DNA of 64,000 bases from JBBDXS01 sp040902195 (GTDB taxonomy: Bacteria; Chloroflexota; Dehalococcoidia; DSTF01; RBG-16-68-14): positions 118,997-182,996 of the forward strand of contig JBBDXS010000004.1 in NCBI GenBank assembly GCA_040902195.1. Direction: 5' to 3'. A model generated the notes under the pieces. The model was not told where the DNA came from and made no database searches. It saw only the letters and a list, made by a program, of their open reading frames with translations. Below are positions 34,081 through 43,686 of this stretch, piece by piece. Each line of letters begins with the position of its first letter. Position 1 is the stretch's first letter. The position numbers and the translations under genes were made by a program.

Positions 34081-35319
34081 CTACTCCTCCGGCGCCGCGA
34101 TGCGCAGCGTGTCGTCCTTGTCTGCCAGCAGCTGCGCTTCCGCCTGCACGCGCACGGGCAGCCCCCAGATCTTGATGAACCCCACCGCCGCCGACGCGTC
34201 GAACTCGTCGCCCTTCTCGTACGTCGCCAGTGCCGCCGTATAGAGGCTGCGTGGCGACTTCGAGCCGGCCGCCGTCGCCGAGCCCTTGTGCAGCCGCATG
34301 CGCACCGTGCCCGTCACGTGGCGCTGGCTCGATTGCACGTAGTGCGCCAGGTCCTGGTGGTGCGCCGTGAACCAGAGGCCGTTGTAGATCAAGTCCGCGT
34401 ACTCCTGCGCGATCGAACCCTTCAGCCGTAGCTGCTGCTTCGAGAGCGTCAGCGCCTCCAGCGCCTCGTGCGCGCGGAGCAGCGTCATCGCCGCGGGCGC
34501 TTCGTAGACCTCGCGCGACTTAATGCCCACGAGCCGGTCCTCCACGTGATCGATCCGCCCGACGCCGTGTTCGCCCGCGAGCTCGTTCAGGCGCGTGACG
34601 AGCGACACACCATCGACATTCTTGCCGTCGAGCGAGACCGGCAGCCCGCGCTCGAAGCCGATCTCGACGTAGGCCGCCTTGTCCGGCGCGTCCGCGATCG
34701 ACTTCGTCCAGCCGAAGGCGTCCTCCGGCGGCTCCGTCCACGGGTCCTCCAGGGGCCCGGACTCGATCGCGCGGCCCCACAGGTTCTCGTCCAGCGAGTA
34801 GGGGCTCTTCTTCGTCGCCTCGACAGGGATGTTGTGCTTCTGCGCGTACTCGATCTCGTCCTCGCGCGTCTTCATCTCCCACTCACGCAGCGGCGCGACG
34901 ATGCGCAGTTCCGGCGCGAGGGCCTGTATGCTCACGTCGAAGCGCACCTGGTCGTTGCCCTTGCCCGTGCAGCCGTGCGCGACGGCCTGCGCGCCTTCCT
35001 CGCGCGCCACGTCGACCATCAGCTTCGCGATGAGCGGCCGCGCGAGCGCCGTCGCGAGCGGATAGCGGCCCTGGTAGAGCGCGCCCGCGGCGAGCGCCGG
35101 GAAGGCGAAGTAACGGATGAAGTCCTCACGCGCGTCGATCAGCCGGTACGCCGCCGCGCCCGCGGCGTGAGCGCGCTCCTCGATCGCCTTGCCCTCGCGG
35201 TCGAGGCCGACGTCTACCGTCAGCGCGATCACCTCGTAGCCGCGCTCGGCCTGCAGCCAGCGCACCGCAACGGACGTATCGAGCCCGCCCGAAAACGCCA
35301 GGACAACTTTCTCAGCCAT
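34081..35319 (-). CDS. argG: Argininosuccinate synthase
   Basis: Joins citrulline and aspartate in arginine synthesis using ATP. At 412 residues it is family length. The ATP loop is VVLAFSGGLDTSVAVRWL. VAHGCTGKGNDQVRFD, EWEMKTREDEIEYA, YSLDENLWGRAIESG and GRIDHVEDRLVGIKSREVYEAPA are present. argD lies upstream on the same strand, so arginine genes are grouped; argH is not visible in the window. Confidence 0.97.
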   Translation of the reverse strand: MAEKVVLAFSGGLDTSVAVRWLQAERGYEVIALTVDVGLDREGKAIEERAHAAGAAAYRLIDAREDFIRYFAFPALAAGALYQGRYPLATALARPLIAKLMVDVAREEGAQAVAHGCTGKGNDQVRFDVSIQALAPELRIVAPLREWEMKTREDEIEYAQKHNIPVEATKKSPYSLDENLWGRAIESGPLEDPWTEPPEDAFGWTKSIADAPDKAAYVEIGFERGLPVSLDGKNVDGVSLVTRLNELAGEHGVGRIDHVEDRLVGIKSREVYEAPAAMTLLRAHEALEALTLSKQQLRLKGSIAQEYADLIYNGLWFTAHHQDLAHYVQSSQRHVTGTVRMRLHKGSATAAGSKSPRSLYTAALATYEKGDEFDASAAVGFIKIWGLPVRVQAEAQLLADKDDTLRIAAPEE

Positions 35320-35330
35320 GTACTCCTCTA

Positions 35331-35356
35331 CGTCATCCTGAGCGCAGCGAAGGATC
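35331..35356. repeat. Dispersed GTCATCCTGAGCGCAGCGAAGG element
   Basis: An intergenic copy between argG and argD of the same sequence type as the one at 21038. No coding content. Confidence 0.5.
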
Positions 35357-35433
35357 TCGCAACTGTGTCACCAAAGAGATCCCGTCCGAGACGGCGCTGC
35401 GTTCCTGGCCCCAGCCCCCTAAACCCTCGCTGC

Positions 35434-36633
35434 CTACTTCGCCGCCGCGCCGCCGACCTCGGCCAGCACGCCTTCGAGGATCGCCAGTCCTTCGTCCAGC
35501 TCCTCGCGCGACACCGTCAGCGCCGGACAGATGCGCACTGCGTCCGGCCGCACGTTGTTCACAATCAGCCCGCGTTCGAGGCACATCATCACCACGTCCT
35601 GCGCGACCTCGCGCGAGAGCGCGACGGCCCACAGCAGCCCCTTCCCGCGCGCGCCCGTGACGATGTCGAGCCGGTCTTCCATGCCGTGCAGGCGCTGCTC
35701 GATGTACTCGGCGTCCGCGGCGGCCTTCTGCGGGAGGTTTTGCTCGTGCACGTAGCGCACGACTTCGTAGCCGACGCGCGTCGCGAGTGGGTTGCCCCCA
35801 TAGGTCGAGCCGTGGTCGCCCGGCGTAAAGACAGAGCAGTGCTCCTTCGACAGCACAGCCGCGAGCGGCACGCCCGACGCGATCCCCTTCGCGAGCGTTA
35901 TCACGTCCGGCTCGATGCCGTAGAGTTGGAACGCGAACATTGCGCCGCAGCGCCCGATGCCCGTCTGCACCTCATCGAGGACCAGCAAGATGTGCTGTTC
36001 GTCGCACCAGCGCCGCACGTTCGAGAGGTAGTCGTCGTCCGGGACGTTGACGCCGCCCTCGCCCTGGATCGGCTCGAGCATGACCGCGCACGTCCGCTCC
36101 GATGTTGCCTGCTTGATCGCATCGATGTCGTTGAACGGCACGTGCACGAAGCCCTCGGGGAGCGGCTTGAACGGGTCCTTGTAGCGCGCCGTGCCGCTCG
36201 CCGTGATCGTCGTCAGCGTGCGGCCATGGAAGCTATCGTTCGCGCAGATGATCTCGAACGCGCCGCTGCGCTGCTCCAGCCCCCACTTCCGCGCGAGCTT
36301 GATCGCGGCCTCGTTCGCCTCCGCGCCGCTGTTCGCGAAATAGACGCGGTCGAGCCCCGAGAGCTGCGTCAGCAGCTCGCCGAGCTGGAGCTGGGGGATC
36401 GTGTACATCAGGTTCGAGGTGATGATCAGCGTCTTCGCCTGGTCGTTCAGCGCCTCGACGACGACCGGGTGGCTGTGCCCGAGGCTCGTCACCGCGGTCG
36501 CCCCGAAGAAGTCGAGGTACGCCTTGCCGCCCTCGTCCCAGAGGCGAGACCCCTCGCCGCGCACCATCACGACGGGCAGCCTGCGCCCCGTCTTCATGAA
36601 CACGCGCGATTCCACGTCCTTCCAGTCGGTCAT
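35434..36633 (-). CDS. argD: Class III aminotransferase, acetylornithine/succinyldiaminopimelate type
   Basis: A 399-residue PLP aminotransferase. Cofactor site elements are FANSGAEANEAAIKLAR, NDSFHGRTLTTITASG, LVLDEVQTGIGRCGAMFA and the PLP-lysine in ITLAKGIASG. GDHGSTYGGNPLATRVG follows. Its neighbour argG supports acetylornithine transamination, but ornithine or 4-aminobutyrate members share these motifs. The ATG (MTDWKD) is chosen because an upstream extension to 36900 has no similarity. Confidence 0.88.
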   Translation of the reverse strand: MTDWKDVESRVFMKTGRRLPVVMVRGEGSRLWDEGGKAYLDFFGATAVTSLGHSHPVVVEALNDQAKTLIITSNLMYTIPQLQLGELLTQLSGLDRVYFANSGAEANEAAIKLARKWGLEQRSGAFEIICANDSFHGRTLTTITASGTARYKDPFKPLPEGFVHVPFNDIDAIKQATSERTCAVMLEPIQGEGGVNVPDDDYLSNVRRWCDEQHILLVLDEVQTGIGRCGAMFAFQLYGIEPDVITLAKGIASGVPLAAVLSKEHCSVFTPGDHGSTYGGNPLATRVGYEVVRYVHEQNLPQKAAADAEYIEQRLHGMEDRLDIVTGARGKGLLWAVALSREVAQDVVMMCLERGLIVNNVRPDAVRICPALTVSREELDEGLAILEGVLAEVGGAAAK

Positions 36634-36676
36634 GTGACGGAGGATAGCACGGCAGGGGAGGGGGAGGTAACGAACG

Positions 36677-38224
36677 CTAGGGCGGCGGTATCGGCAGGAG
36701 CAGTAGCCGCCCGATCTCTTCGACGACGGCGTAGTCTCCTCCCGACGATGGCGATAGCGAGCGGATGGTGTCCCCCTCGTAAAGGCGTGTGCGCGCGCCT
36801 TCACCCGCCAGCCAGACGCTGCCCCCGCGGTCGTAGCAAATGAGGCGGTCGTCGGGCAGGAACTGGAGCCCAGACTCCGCAGGCGGATCCTCGAGCGCAT
36901 CCCCTCCAGGTCCGGCGACGCGATAGCGGTCTTCGCCGCTCGCCGCGTAGACGACCGCGATGCAGACCGGTGCGTCGCCGCAAGAGGCCTCGGGCGTCGC
37001 CTCCGTCAGGAAGGCGATCAGCGACCCGTCGGGCGACCACGCGCCCGCCCAGCCGGGCGACGCCACGACCAGGTATGACGCGCCGCTAGCGATGTCGTAG
37101 GTGTAGAGGGTCGGCGGGGGCGGCTGGTCGGCGCCGTTGTCCTGCTGGTACAGGAACGCCGAGCTGTCGGGCGACCACGCAAGAACGCGTCCGAGCCATT
37201 GCGTGCCGGGCGGCGATTCGATGTTGGCTCGAACGTGGTTCACGCGGTCGTACACGGCGATGTCCATGAAGCCGTCGGCCGCCAGCCACCGCTGGTCCTG
37301 CGAGTAGTAGTACCCGGTACCGAAGACATCCTCGGACGGGTCCAGGTTTCCCGGGTCGGCGTTGAGCGTTGCGGCATTGGCGAGGTCGCCGCTCTCGACG
37401 TTTAGCGTCAGCGGTGCCTCGCAGGGTGCTCCACAATGCTGCGCGAACGCGATCGTCTTGTCGTCGAGCCAGTCCTGCATCGTCTTCCCGGCGATGCCGG
37501 TCGAAAGGTATGCCCGATCACCCGGCAGCAGATCGATCAGTCCCGTGCCGTCCGCACCCACGACCCAGATCGTGTCCAGAGCGCCTTGTTCGCCGTTCGG
37601 ATACACGAACTCGTGTGAGCCCACGAACGCGATGCGCGCGCCGTCCGGTGACCAGCGCGGATCGCGGATCGCAGTGCCGTACTCGCCGTCGGCTGTCAGC
37701 AGGAGCTGCGGGTCGAAGGCTGGGGCGTCGGCGCGGAAGAGTTGCGCGCCGACGATGTAAGCGACAGAGCTTCCGCTCGGTGACCAATCGACGCCGCCCG
37801 GCAGCCCTTCGCCCAGCACGATCGGCTCGACGGGCGCAGCGACGTTGGGCGGCACGACCGACGTAGAGCCCTCCCCACCCTCCGTCCGCAGTAGCCCCCA
37901 CAGCAGCACGCCGATCCCCGCCGCCACCGCGATCGCCGCGAGGCCGGCGACGGCGAACGAGGCCTTCTTGCCCAGCAGTCCTGCCGGCGCCAGCGCCGCG
38001 AGCCACCAGCGCCGCCGCTCCGGCTCGATGGCCGCCGCCTCCTCTCGAGAGGCTACGCCCAGCTTGCTCAGGATCTCCGAGACGTGGTACTTCGCGCCCG
38101 CCAGGCTGATCCCCAGACGCTCCGCAATTTCCTCGTTCGACAGCCCCTCGCGCAGCAGCGCGTGCACCTCCCACTCGCGAGGCGTCAGCACGTCAGGGTA
38201 GGGTGGCCGTCCTCGTCTGCCCAT
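36677..38224 (-). CDS. LuxR-type HTH, single membrane helix, extracytoplasmic TolB/WD40-like beta-propeller
   Basis: A 515-residue paralogue of the protein at 13032-14501. The cytoplasmic helix-turn-helix is nearly the same (GRPPYPDVLTPREWEVHALL, SNEEIAERLGIS, AKYHVSEILSKLGVASREE). A basic RRWW segment precedes a membrane helix at about residues 88-112. The outer part is different: PD40/TolB-type repeats such as VDWSPSGSSVAYI, RWSPDGARIAFVG, LAWSPDSSAFLYQ and AWSPDGSLIAFLT, separated by 40-90 residues, so another propeller type. The upstream element TAGTGTAATTCCGGCC is shared exactly with the first copy. The ATG at 38224 is chosen by alignment to the paralogue. A target could be the divergent secreted-protein gene; this is inference. 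Confidence 0.87.
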   Translation of the reverse strand: MGRRGRPPYPDVLTPREWEVHALLREGLSNEEIAERLGISLAGAKYHVSEILSKLGVASREEAAAIEPERRRWWLAALAPAGLLGKKASFAVAGLAAIAVAAGIGVLLWGLLRTEGGEGSTSVVPPNVAAPVEPIVLGEGLPGGVDWSPSGSSVAYIVGAQLFRADAPAFDPQLLLTADGEYGTAIRDPRWSPDGARIAFVGSHEFVYPNGEQGALDTIWVVGADGTGLIDLLPGDRAYLSTGIAGKTMQDWLDDKTIAFAQHCGAPCEAPLTLNVESGDLANAATLNADPGNLDPSEDVFGTGYYYSQDQRWLAADGFMDIAVYDRVNHVRANIESPPGTQWLGRVLAWSPDSSAFLYQQDNGADQPPPPTLYTYDIASGASYLVVASPGWAGAWSPDGSLIAFLTEATPEASCGDAPVCIAVVYAASGEDRYRVAGPGGDALEDPPAESGLQFLPDDRLICYDRGGSVWLAGEGARTRLYEGDTIRSLSPSSGGDYAVVEEIGRLLLLPIPPP

Positions 38225-38230
38225 GCCCCG

Positions 38231-38261
38231 AGGATAGCCCCGCCAGGCCGGAATTACACTA
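38231..38261 (-). promoter_or_regulatory. Conserved upstream element of HTH-propeller gene 2 (leaderless promoter candidate)
   Basis: Read on the minus strand: TAGTGTAATTCCGGCC, seven bases, GCTATCCT, six bases, ATG. This is identical in the 16-mer and in spacing to the element at 12994-13024 before the paralogue. It may be a promoter for a shared sigma factor or an autoregulatory site of the HTH proteins themselves. Confidence 0.6.
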
Positions 38262-38351
38262 GTCTTCGCCACCGCTGCCCCAACAGAAACGCCCGTACGC
38301 CGCCGACGTTTGTATTGGTAGAGCCCACCGAGATCTCGAAGGAGGATATAC

Positions 38352-38657
38352 GTGAAACGAGCTCTGATTGGTACATTCGCTGCGGTTGCGCTTCTGGGAG
38401 GCGTCTTCGGCGGGGTCGCCTTCGCCGGGCAAGGCGAAGGCCACACGCCTGTCGTCGTCTGCCACTGGGTGCCCGCCGCGCCCGCAGGCGCCCACTCCAT
38501 CGCCGGTCCCGAGGACGGCAGCTACCTCGTCATCGTCGTCGACGACGATGCTGCCAACGGCAACAAGAACCTCCGCGCCCACGCCCACCACGAGCACGAC
38601 ATCATCGCGCCCGAAGGTGGCGCCTGTGGCGCCCCCGACGACGGCCCCATCGACTAA
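38352..38657 (+). CDS. Small secreted protein with CH…H.HH.HDII motif
   Basis: A 101-residue protein with a clear Sec signal peptide (MKRALIG, hydrophobic AAVALLGGVFGGVAFA, cleavage after AFAG). The mature part has VVVCHWVP, a hydrophobic strand YLVIVVDDD, and a His-rich end HAHHEHDIIAPEGGACG. This resembles the CH…G…YV.I.V…NGH..H..DII family of small secreted bacterial proteins of unknown function, which likely fold around a Cys pair and may bind metal. A strong AAGGAGG ribosome site precedes the GTG start. It is transcribed away from the HTH-propeller gene. Confidence 0.8.
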   Translation: MKRALIGTFAAVALLGGVFGGVAFAGQGEGHTPVVVCHWVPAAPAGAHSIAGPEDGSYLVIVVDDDAANGNKNLRAHAHHEHDIIAPEGGACGAPDDGPID

Positions 38658-38679
38658 CAAGCGAGCGGTCTAACAACGC

Positions 38680-38707
38680 AAGAGAAGGGCCGGAAGGCCC
38701 TTCTCTT
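38680..38707 (+). terminator. Intrinsic terminator-like hairpin
   Basis: Perfect 12-bp stem AAGAGAAGGGCC/GGCCCTTCTCTT with a GGAA tetraloop, ending in a short T-run, 22 bases after the small secreted protein gene. Confidence 0.85.
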
Positions 38708-38849
38708 TGCGTGCGGCGCTACTGCTCGGCGAACGGAGGGAACTGGAACGATAGCGTCGGCGGATTATCGGGCGACGCGCCCTCGCCGCCGCCGCTTCCC
38801 TACCCGAAATCTGTGCAAATCTCTCGCCGCCGCGACAGCCGTGGGGGAG

Positions 38850-39380
38850 TTAGTTCAGGCCGCTGGGGAGGCCCTGCAGCACGCGCAGCACACAGATTTC
38901 CCCGAAGTGCGCGTGGCCGTGCGTCAGGCACACCTGCCCGAGCGCCTGCTGCTTCGGGATCTCGCCGAACGGGCGAACGGTCACCGTCTCATCGAGCGCC
39001 GAGCCGGCGAGCGATGCGAGGTAGCCGTCCGTCGATTGCCAGACGGCCTGCTGGTACGCCATCCAGTCATCGAGCGGCGGCAGGCGCATCGCTTGCGCAT
39101 CCTCCGTCGAGAGGCCGGTGCCCTGCGCGACCTTATCGAGGCCGAACTTCTCGTGGTAGCCGCCCTCGATCCAGACGGTAGGCTTACGTTCCTGCAGAAT
39201 GAACTGCACGATGTTGTCCTCGGTGCGCACGTAGTGCCACAGCGTGTTGCCGATGTGGTTCGCAGCACTGCCGGGCGGCACGAAGTGGAGCTGCTCCGGC
39301 GTCAGATCTTGCACCGACGCATCGAGCGAACGGTGGAGATTGCGAAACGAAGCGCGCAGAAACTCAGCGATTGTGGTCAT
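38850..39380 (-). CDS. DinB-family metal-binding protein
   Basis: A 176-residue four-helix-bundle protein of the DinB/YfiT superfamily: EFLRASFRNLHRSLDASV, the first metal His in NTLWHYVRTEDNIV and the last two in LTHGHAHFGEICVLRVL. Members use bacillithiol or mycothiol as thiol cofactor or have unknown roles. No thiol-synthesis gene is visible nearby. It is followed on the same strand, 153 bases upstream of its start, by the metH/metF fusion gene. Confidence 0.85.
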   Translation of the reverse strand: MTTIAEFLRASFRNLHRSLDASVQDLTPEQLHFVPPGSAANHIGNTLWHYVRTEDNIVQFILQERKPTVWIEGGYHEKFGLDKVAQGTGLSTEDAQAMRLPPLDDWMAYQQAVWQSTDGYLASLAGSALDETVTVRPFGEIPKQQALGQVCLTHGHAHFGEICVLRVLQGLPSGLN

Positions 39381-39504
39381 TCATCCTCTCCCGTGACTGC
39401 GGGCCCGTAGCTGCAGACCTTCGGGCCTGCCCCCAACCGCAACGGCATCCGTTTATCTGTTCCCCTTCTGTTGACAGACTATCCGTTGACCAACCGGCGC
39501 GCAT

Positions 39505-39530
39505 GTAGGGGCGGACCCATGTGTCCGCCC
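39505..39530 (+). repeat. REP-family hairpin (GTAG foot, GGGCGGAC stem)
   Basis: GTAG followed by arms GGGCGGAC/GTCCGCCC with a six-base loop, right at the 3' end of the methionine synthase gene. A further diverged copy (GTAGCTGCAGACC…) lies at about 39406. Confidence 0.6.
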
Positions 39531-39533
39531 AGG

Positions 39534-41405
<1,872 letters not shown>

Positions 41406-41729
41406 CGATTCGCTCCTTGACGTGCAGTATATCAGCGCCTAGCTTCGCCGCCCCTCGGGAAAACCCCTACGCGCAGCATCTGCTGTCATCCTGAGGCGGT
41501 CCGCGCAGCGGGCAAGCCGAAGGACCTTAGTCCTCGATGTGGCGAAACCTGTAGGGGAGGCCTTGAGGACCTCCCGCAGCATCGCGATGTGGCGAGACCC
41601 GTAGGGACAGACCTTCAGGTCTGTCCGGCCCTTTCGATAACGGTGGAACCTAGTCCGCGCGTGGTAGGGGAGGCCTTGAGGCCTCCCGCAACGTCGCGAT
41701 TCGCCGCAGACCCCGCCGCTCGCCGCCGC
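41406..41729. other. Intergenic region filled with repeats
   Basis: A 324-bp spacer between the starts and ends of metH/metF and the EVE gene. It holds a CATCCTGAGG…GAAGGACC element (about 41484-41525) and three GTAG-footed REP hairpins: 41551-41575 (imperfect GGGAGGCC), 41601-41626 (GGACAGACCT arms) and 41665-41687 (GGGAGGCC arms). No gene recognised. Confidence 0.7.
41601..41630 (+). repeat. REP element, canonical GGACAGACCT type
   Basis: A GTAG foot and perfect 10-bp arms identical to the copies flanking the RAYT gene 34 kb away, indicating spread of one subfamily across the chromosome. A flanking ATGTGGCGAGACCC sequence is shared with the copy at 45136. Confidence 0.85.
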
Positions 41730-42335
41730 CTACCTCCGCGCGGCGGCCTTCCGCGTCGTCGTCTTGCGGCGCACCGCCGTCTTTGCGCGCGCTGCCGGGC
41801 GCCTGCCCGCGCTTGATGCCTCCGCCTTCACCCCACCACTCCGTGGGACAGGCTTTAGCCTGTCGGGTCCGGCCGCGGCCTTCGGCTTCTTCTTCGATGC
41901 GTCGCGCATCGCCTTTTCCAGCAGCTTGTAGTCCGCGTCCGAGATGCGATGCAGGTTGCCCTGGAACGCCATGCCCCAGCTCTTCATCGCGCCCTTGCGG
42001 GTCATCTCGAGCAGCCCCACGTAGTCGGGCACGCTCAGCCGCTGCCCTTCATCGAGCACGATCTCCGGCTTCGTTTTCACGCGGAACGGATAGTCCTCGC
42101 CGGGCTTCTTCTCGCTCGAGAAGATCTTCTTGTGGTCCTCGAACGCGTCAGACGTCACGGTTGCCAGACCGCCGAACTGCTTGACGCCGGTCAGGTAGAA
42201 GATCAGCTTGTCGCCGGGCTCCATCGTGCTCGTCTCGCTCCGGCGCGTGCTCTTGAAGCCGAACAGGTCGAACCCGCGCTTGATCGCGATCTCGAAGTTC
42301 TCCGGCCCGCCGACGACGATCCAGTACGTGGGCAT
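41730..42335 (-). CDS. EVE-domain protein with basic tail
   Basis: A 201-residue protein. Residues 1 to about 145 form an EVE (PUA-like) domain: MPTYWIVVGGPENFEIAIKRGFDLFGFK, the MEPGDKLIFYLTGVKQFGG barrel and VPDYVGLLEMTRKGAMKSWG. EVE domains bind modified bases in RNA or DNA. The C-terminal 50 residues are Lys/Arg/Ala-rich low complexity (RRPAARAKTAVRRKTTTRKAAARR-like) suited to nucleic-acid contact. Within the tail, GPDRLKPVPRSG is encoded by a REP-like hairpin (41847-41864), so a repeat has inserted into or evolved inside the coding sequence. Confidence 0.87.
   Translation of the reverse strand: MPTYWIVVGGPENFEIAIKRGFDLFGFKSTRRSETSTMEPGDKLIFYLTGVKQFGGLATVTSDAFEDHKKIFSSEKKPGEDYPFRVKTKPEIVLDEGQRLSVPDYVGLLEMTRKGAMKSWGMAFQGNLHRISDADYKLLEKAMRDASKKKPKAAAGPDRLKPVPRSGGVKAEASSAGRRPAARAKTAVRRKTTTRKAAARR
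41847..41864. repeat. REP-like hairpin inside the EVE gene
   Basis: Perfect arms GACAGGCT/AGCCTGTC with a TT loop, translated in frame as part of the basic tail. Its foot reads GTGG, one base away from the GTAG consensus. Confidence 0.6.
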
Positions 42336-42470
42336 GATGTTGTCCTCCTAGGCTTTTATTGTCGCGCCGGTTCCGCTTGCAACGATCGATTATAGCAGTG
42401 TTGGAATACCAAACGGCCCGGAGTTCTCACTCCGGACCGTACCAGCGACTAGCGACTAGCGACCAGCGGC

Positions 42471-42848
42471 CTAGTGGCAGGCGTGCGCTTGTTCTTTGCC
42501 CGCCGCATCCGCCGTGTCGAAGCTCGTGCCGCAGGCGCAGCTCTTGACGGCGTTCGGGTTGAAGATAGTGAAGCCGCTCTTCATGATGTCTTCGACGTAG
42601 TCGATCTCCGCGCCCTTGAGCAGCGGCGCGCTCTCGGGGTCGATCAGGAGCTTCACGCCGGCGTACTCGATGACGAAGTCGTCTTCCTCCACGTCCTGCG
42701 CAATCGCCATCCCGTACTGGTAGCCGGAGCAGCCGCCGCCAGCGACGAACACGCGCAGCGCGCCCTGCTCGACGCCCTTCTCCAGGAGAAGGCCCTTGAC
42801 CTTCTCAGCGGCCTTGTCTGTGATGTTGACCATACTCTCGGTGACCAT
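42471..42848 (-). CDS. IscA/ErpA-type Fe-S cluster assembly protein (HesB family)
   Basis: A 125-residue A-type carrier with the three cluster Cys: GGGCSGYQYGM and the C-terminal CACGTSF. VNITDKAAEKVKGLLLEKG at the N-terminus is typical. It delivers Fe-S clusters to target proteins. It lies between the EVE gene and a SufR-like regulator on the same strand, with a cysteine desulfurase diverging beyond, together forming a compact Fe-S cluster set. An unusual extra tail has two further Cys/His residues (QAHACH). Confidence 0.92.
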   Translation of the reverse strand: MVTESMVNITDKAAEKVKGLLLEKGVEQGALRVFVAGGGCSGYQYGMAIAQDVEEDDFVIEYAGVKLLIDPESAPLLKGAEIDYVEDIMKSGFTIFNPNAVKSCACGTSFDTADAAGKEQAHACH

Positions 42849-42897
42849 GTTCGACCCCTTTCGCGCTAAGGCGAACTATTTCTACAGTAGCTGCTTA

Positions 42898-43572
42898 TTA
42901 TACCAGGGCCTGGGACCCTGACAAGCGAATCGCGCTATCTGTCCCGTTCCGCTCCCGGACCCTGTACGCGCACGAGGCCTCTGTTCCCGGCTCCACATAG
43001 CTAACATCGGCTCCTAACAGGAGCGAGAGCAGTCGCTGGTCGTGGGCACAGGCGTGGCCCTGGCGATCGCTGGCCCTCGGACAGGGGCAGGCATGGCCGA
43101 TCAGCAGGAACGCCCCGTCCTCCCGCTCGACATCGAACGCGATGCCCTCCTCCGAGAGCGCCTCGGTCGTGACACGAATACGCTCCTCCAGCGACGAGCC
43201 GTGCACGCGCGGCCCGATACGCTGTGCCAGCCGGTGCGCCATCCGCTCGAAGACAAGTCCGGCCAGCTCCTCGCCGTTGCGGCCCGACGTCTCGTCGGAC
43301 GTGAGCGCCACGATCTCTTCGATCAGCCGGTTCGTCAGCCGGACGTAGTGCTTGGGGAAGAGGTCCTCGCCGCTCTCGCTCAGCGAGAAGAGGTAGTGCG
43401 GCCGGCCCGTCTTGCGTCGCACCTGCGCCACGTCGACGTGCCCGTCGCGCGAGAGGATGTCGAGGTGCCGCCGGACCGTCGCCGGCGCGAGGCCCAACTC
43501 CTTCGAGAGGTCGTCGACGGTCGCCTGCCGCCGCCGCAGGATGCCCAGGATCGTCTGCCGAGTCGTCTCCAC
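42898..43572 (-). CDS. SufR-like Fe-S-cluster-sensing transcriptional regulator
   Basis: A 224-residue protein with an N-terminal DeoR/ArsR-type winged helix (ILGILRRRQATVDDLSKELGLAPATVRRHLDILSRDG, then a KTGRPHYLFSLSESG wing). The C-terminal half resembles SufR, with Cys in LIGHACPCPRASDRQGHACAHDQ and VEPGTEASCAYRV, which are candidate cluster ligands. SufR represses suf genes when clusters are plentiful. The neighbours IscA-like and cysteine desulfurase support that role. A perfect-arm palindrome GGTAGC-GT-GCTACC lies nine bases before its start, probably its operator. Confidence 0.87.
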   Translation of the reverse strand: METTRQTILGILRRRQATVDDLSKELGLAPATVRRHLDILSRDGHVDVAQVRRKTGRPHYLFSLSESGEDLFPKHYVRLTNRLIEEIVALTSDETSGRNGEELAGLVFERMAHRLAQRIGPRVHGSSLEERIRVTTEALSEEGIAFDVEREDGAFLLIGHACPCPRASDRQGHACAHDQRLLSLLLGADVSYVEPGTEASCAYRVRERNGTDSAIRLSGSQALV

Positions 43573-43580
43573 TCGTTCAG

Positions 43581-43594
43581 GGTAGCGTGCTACC
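43581..43594. promoter_or_regulatory. Palindromic operator candidate of the SufR-like regulator
   Basis: GGTAGC-GT-GCTACC between the divergent regulator and cysteine desulfurase genes. It is placed next to the regulator start and about 90 bases before the desulfurase, so it could control both directions. Confidence 0.5.
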
Positions 43595-43686
43595 GCTAGA
43601 CCCGCAATCGATGCTTATTATGCTTTTAAGGTACCTGGTGGCGGCTACCTCAGGAGCCTCGGCGCTTCGCATGTTACGATACAGCC

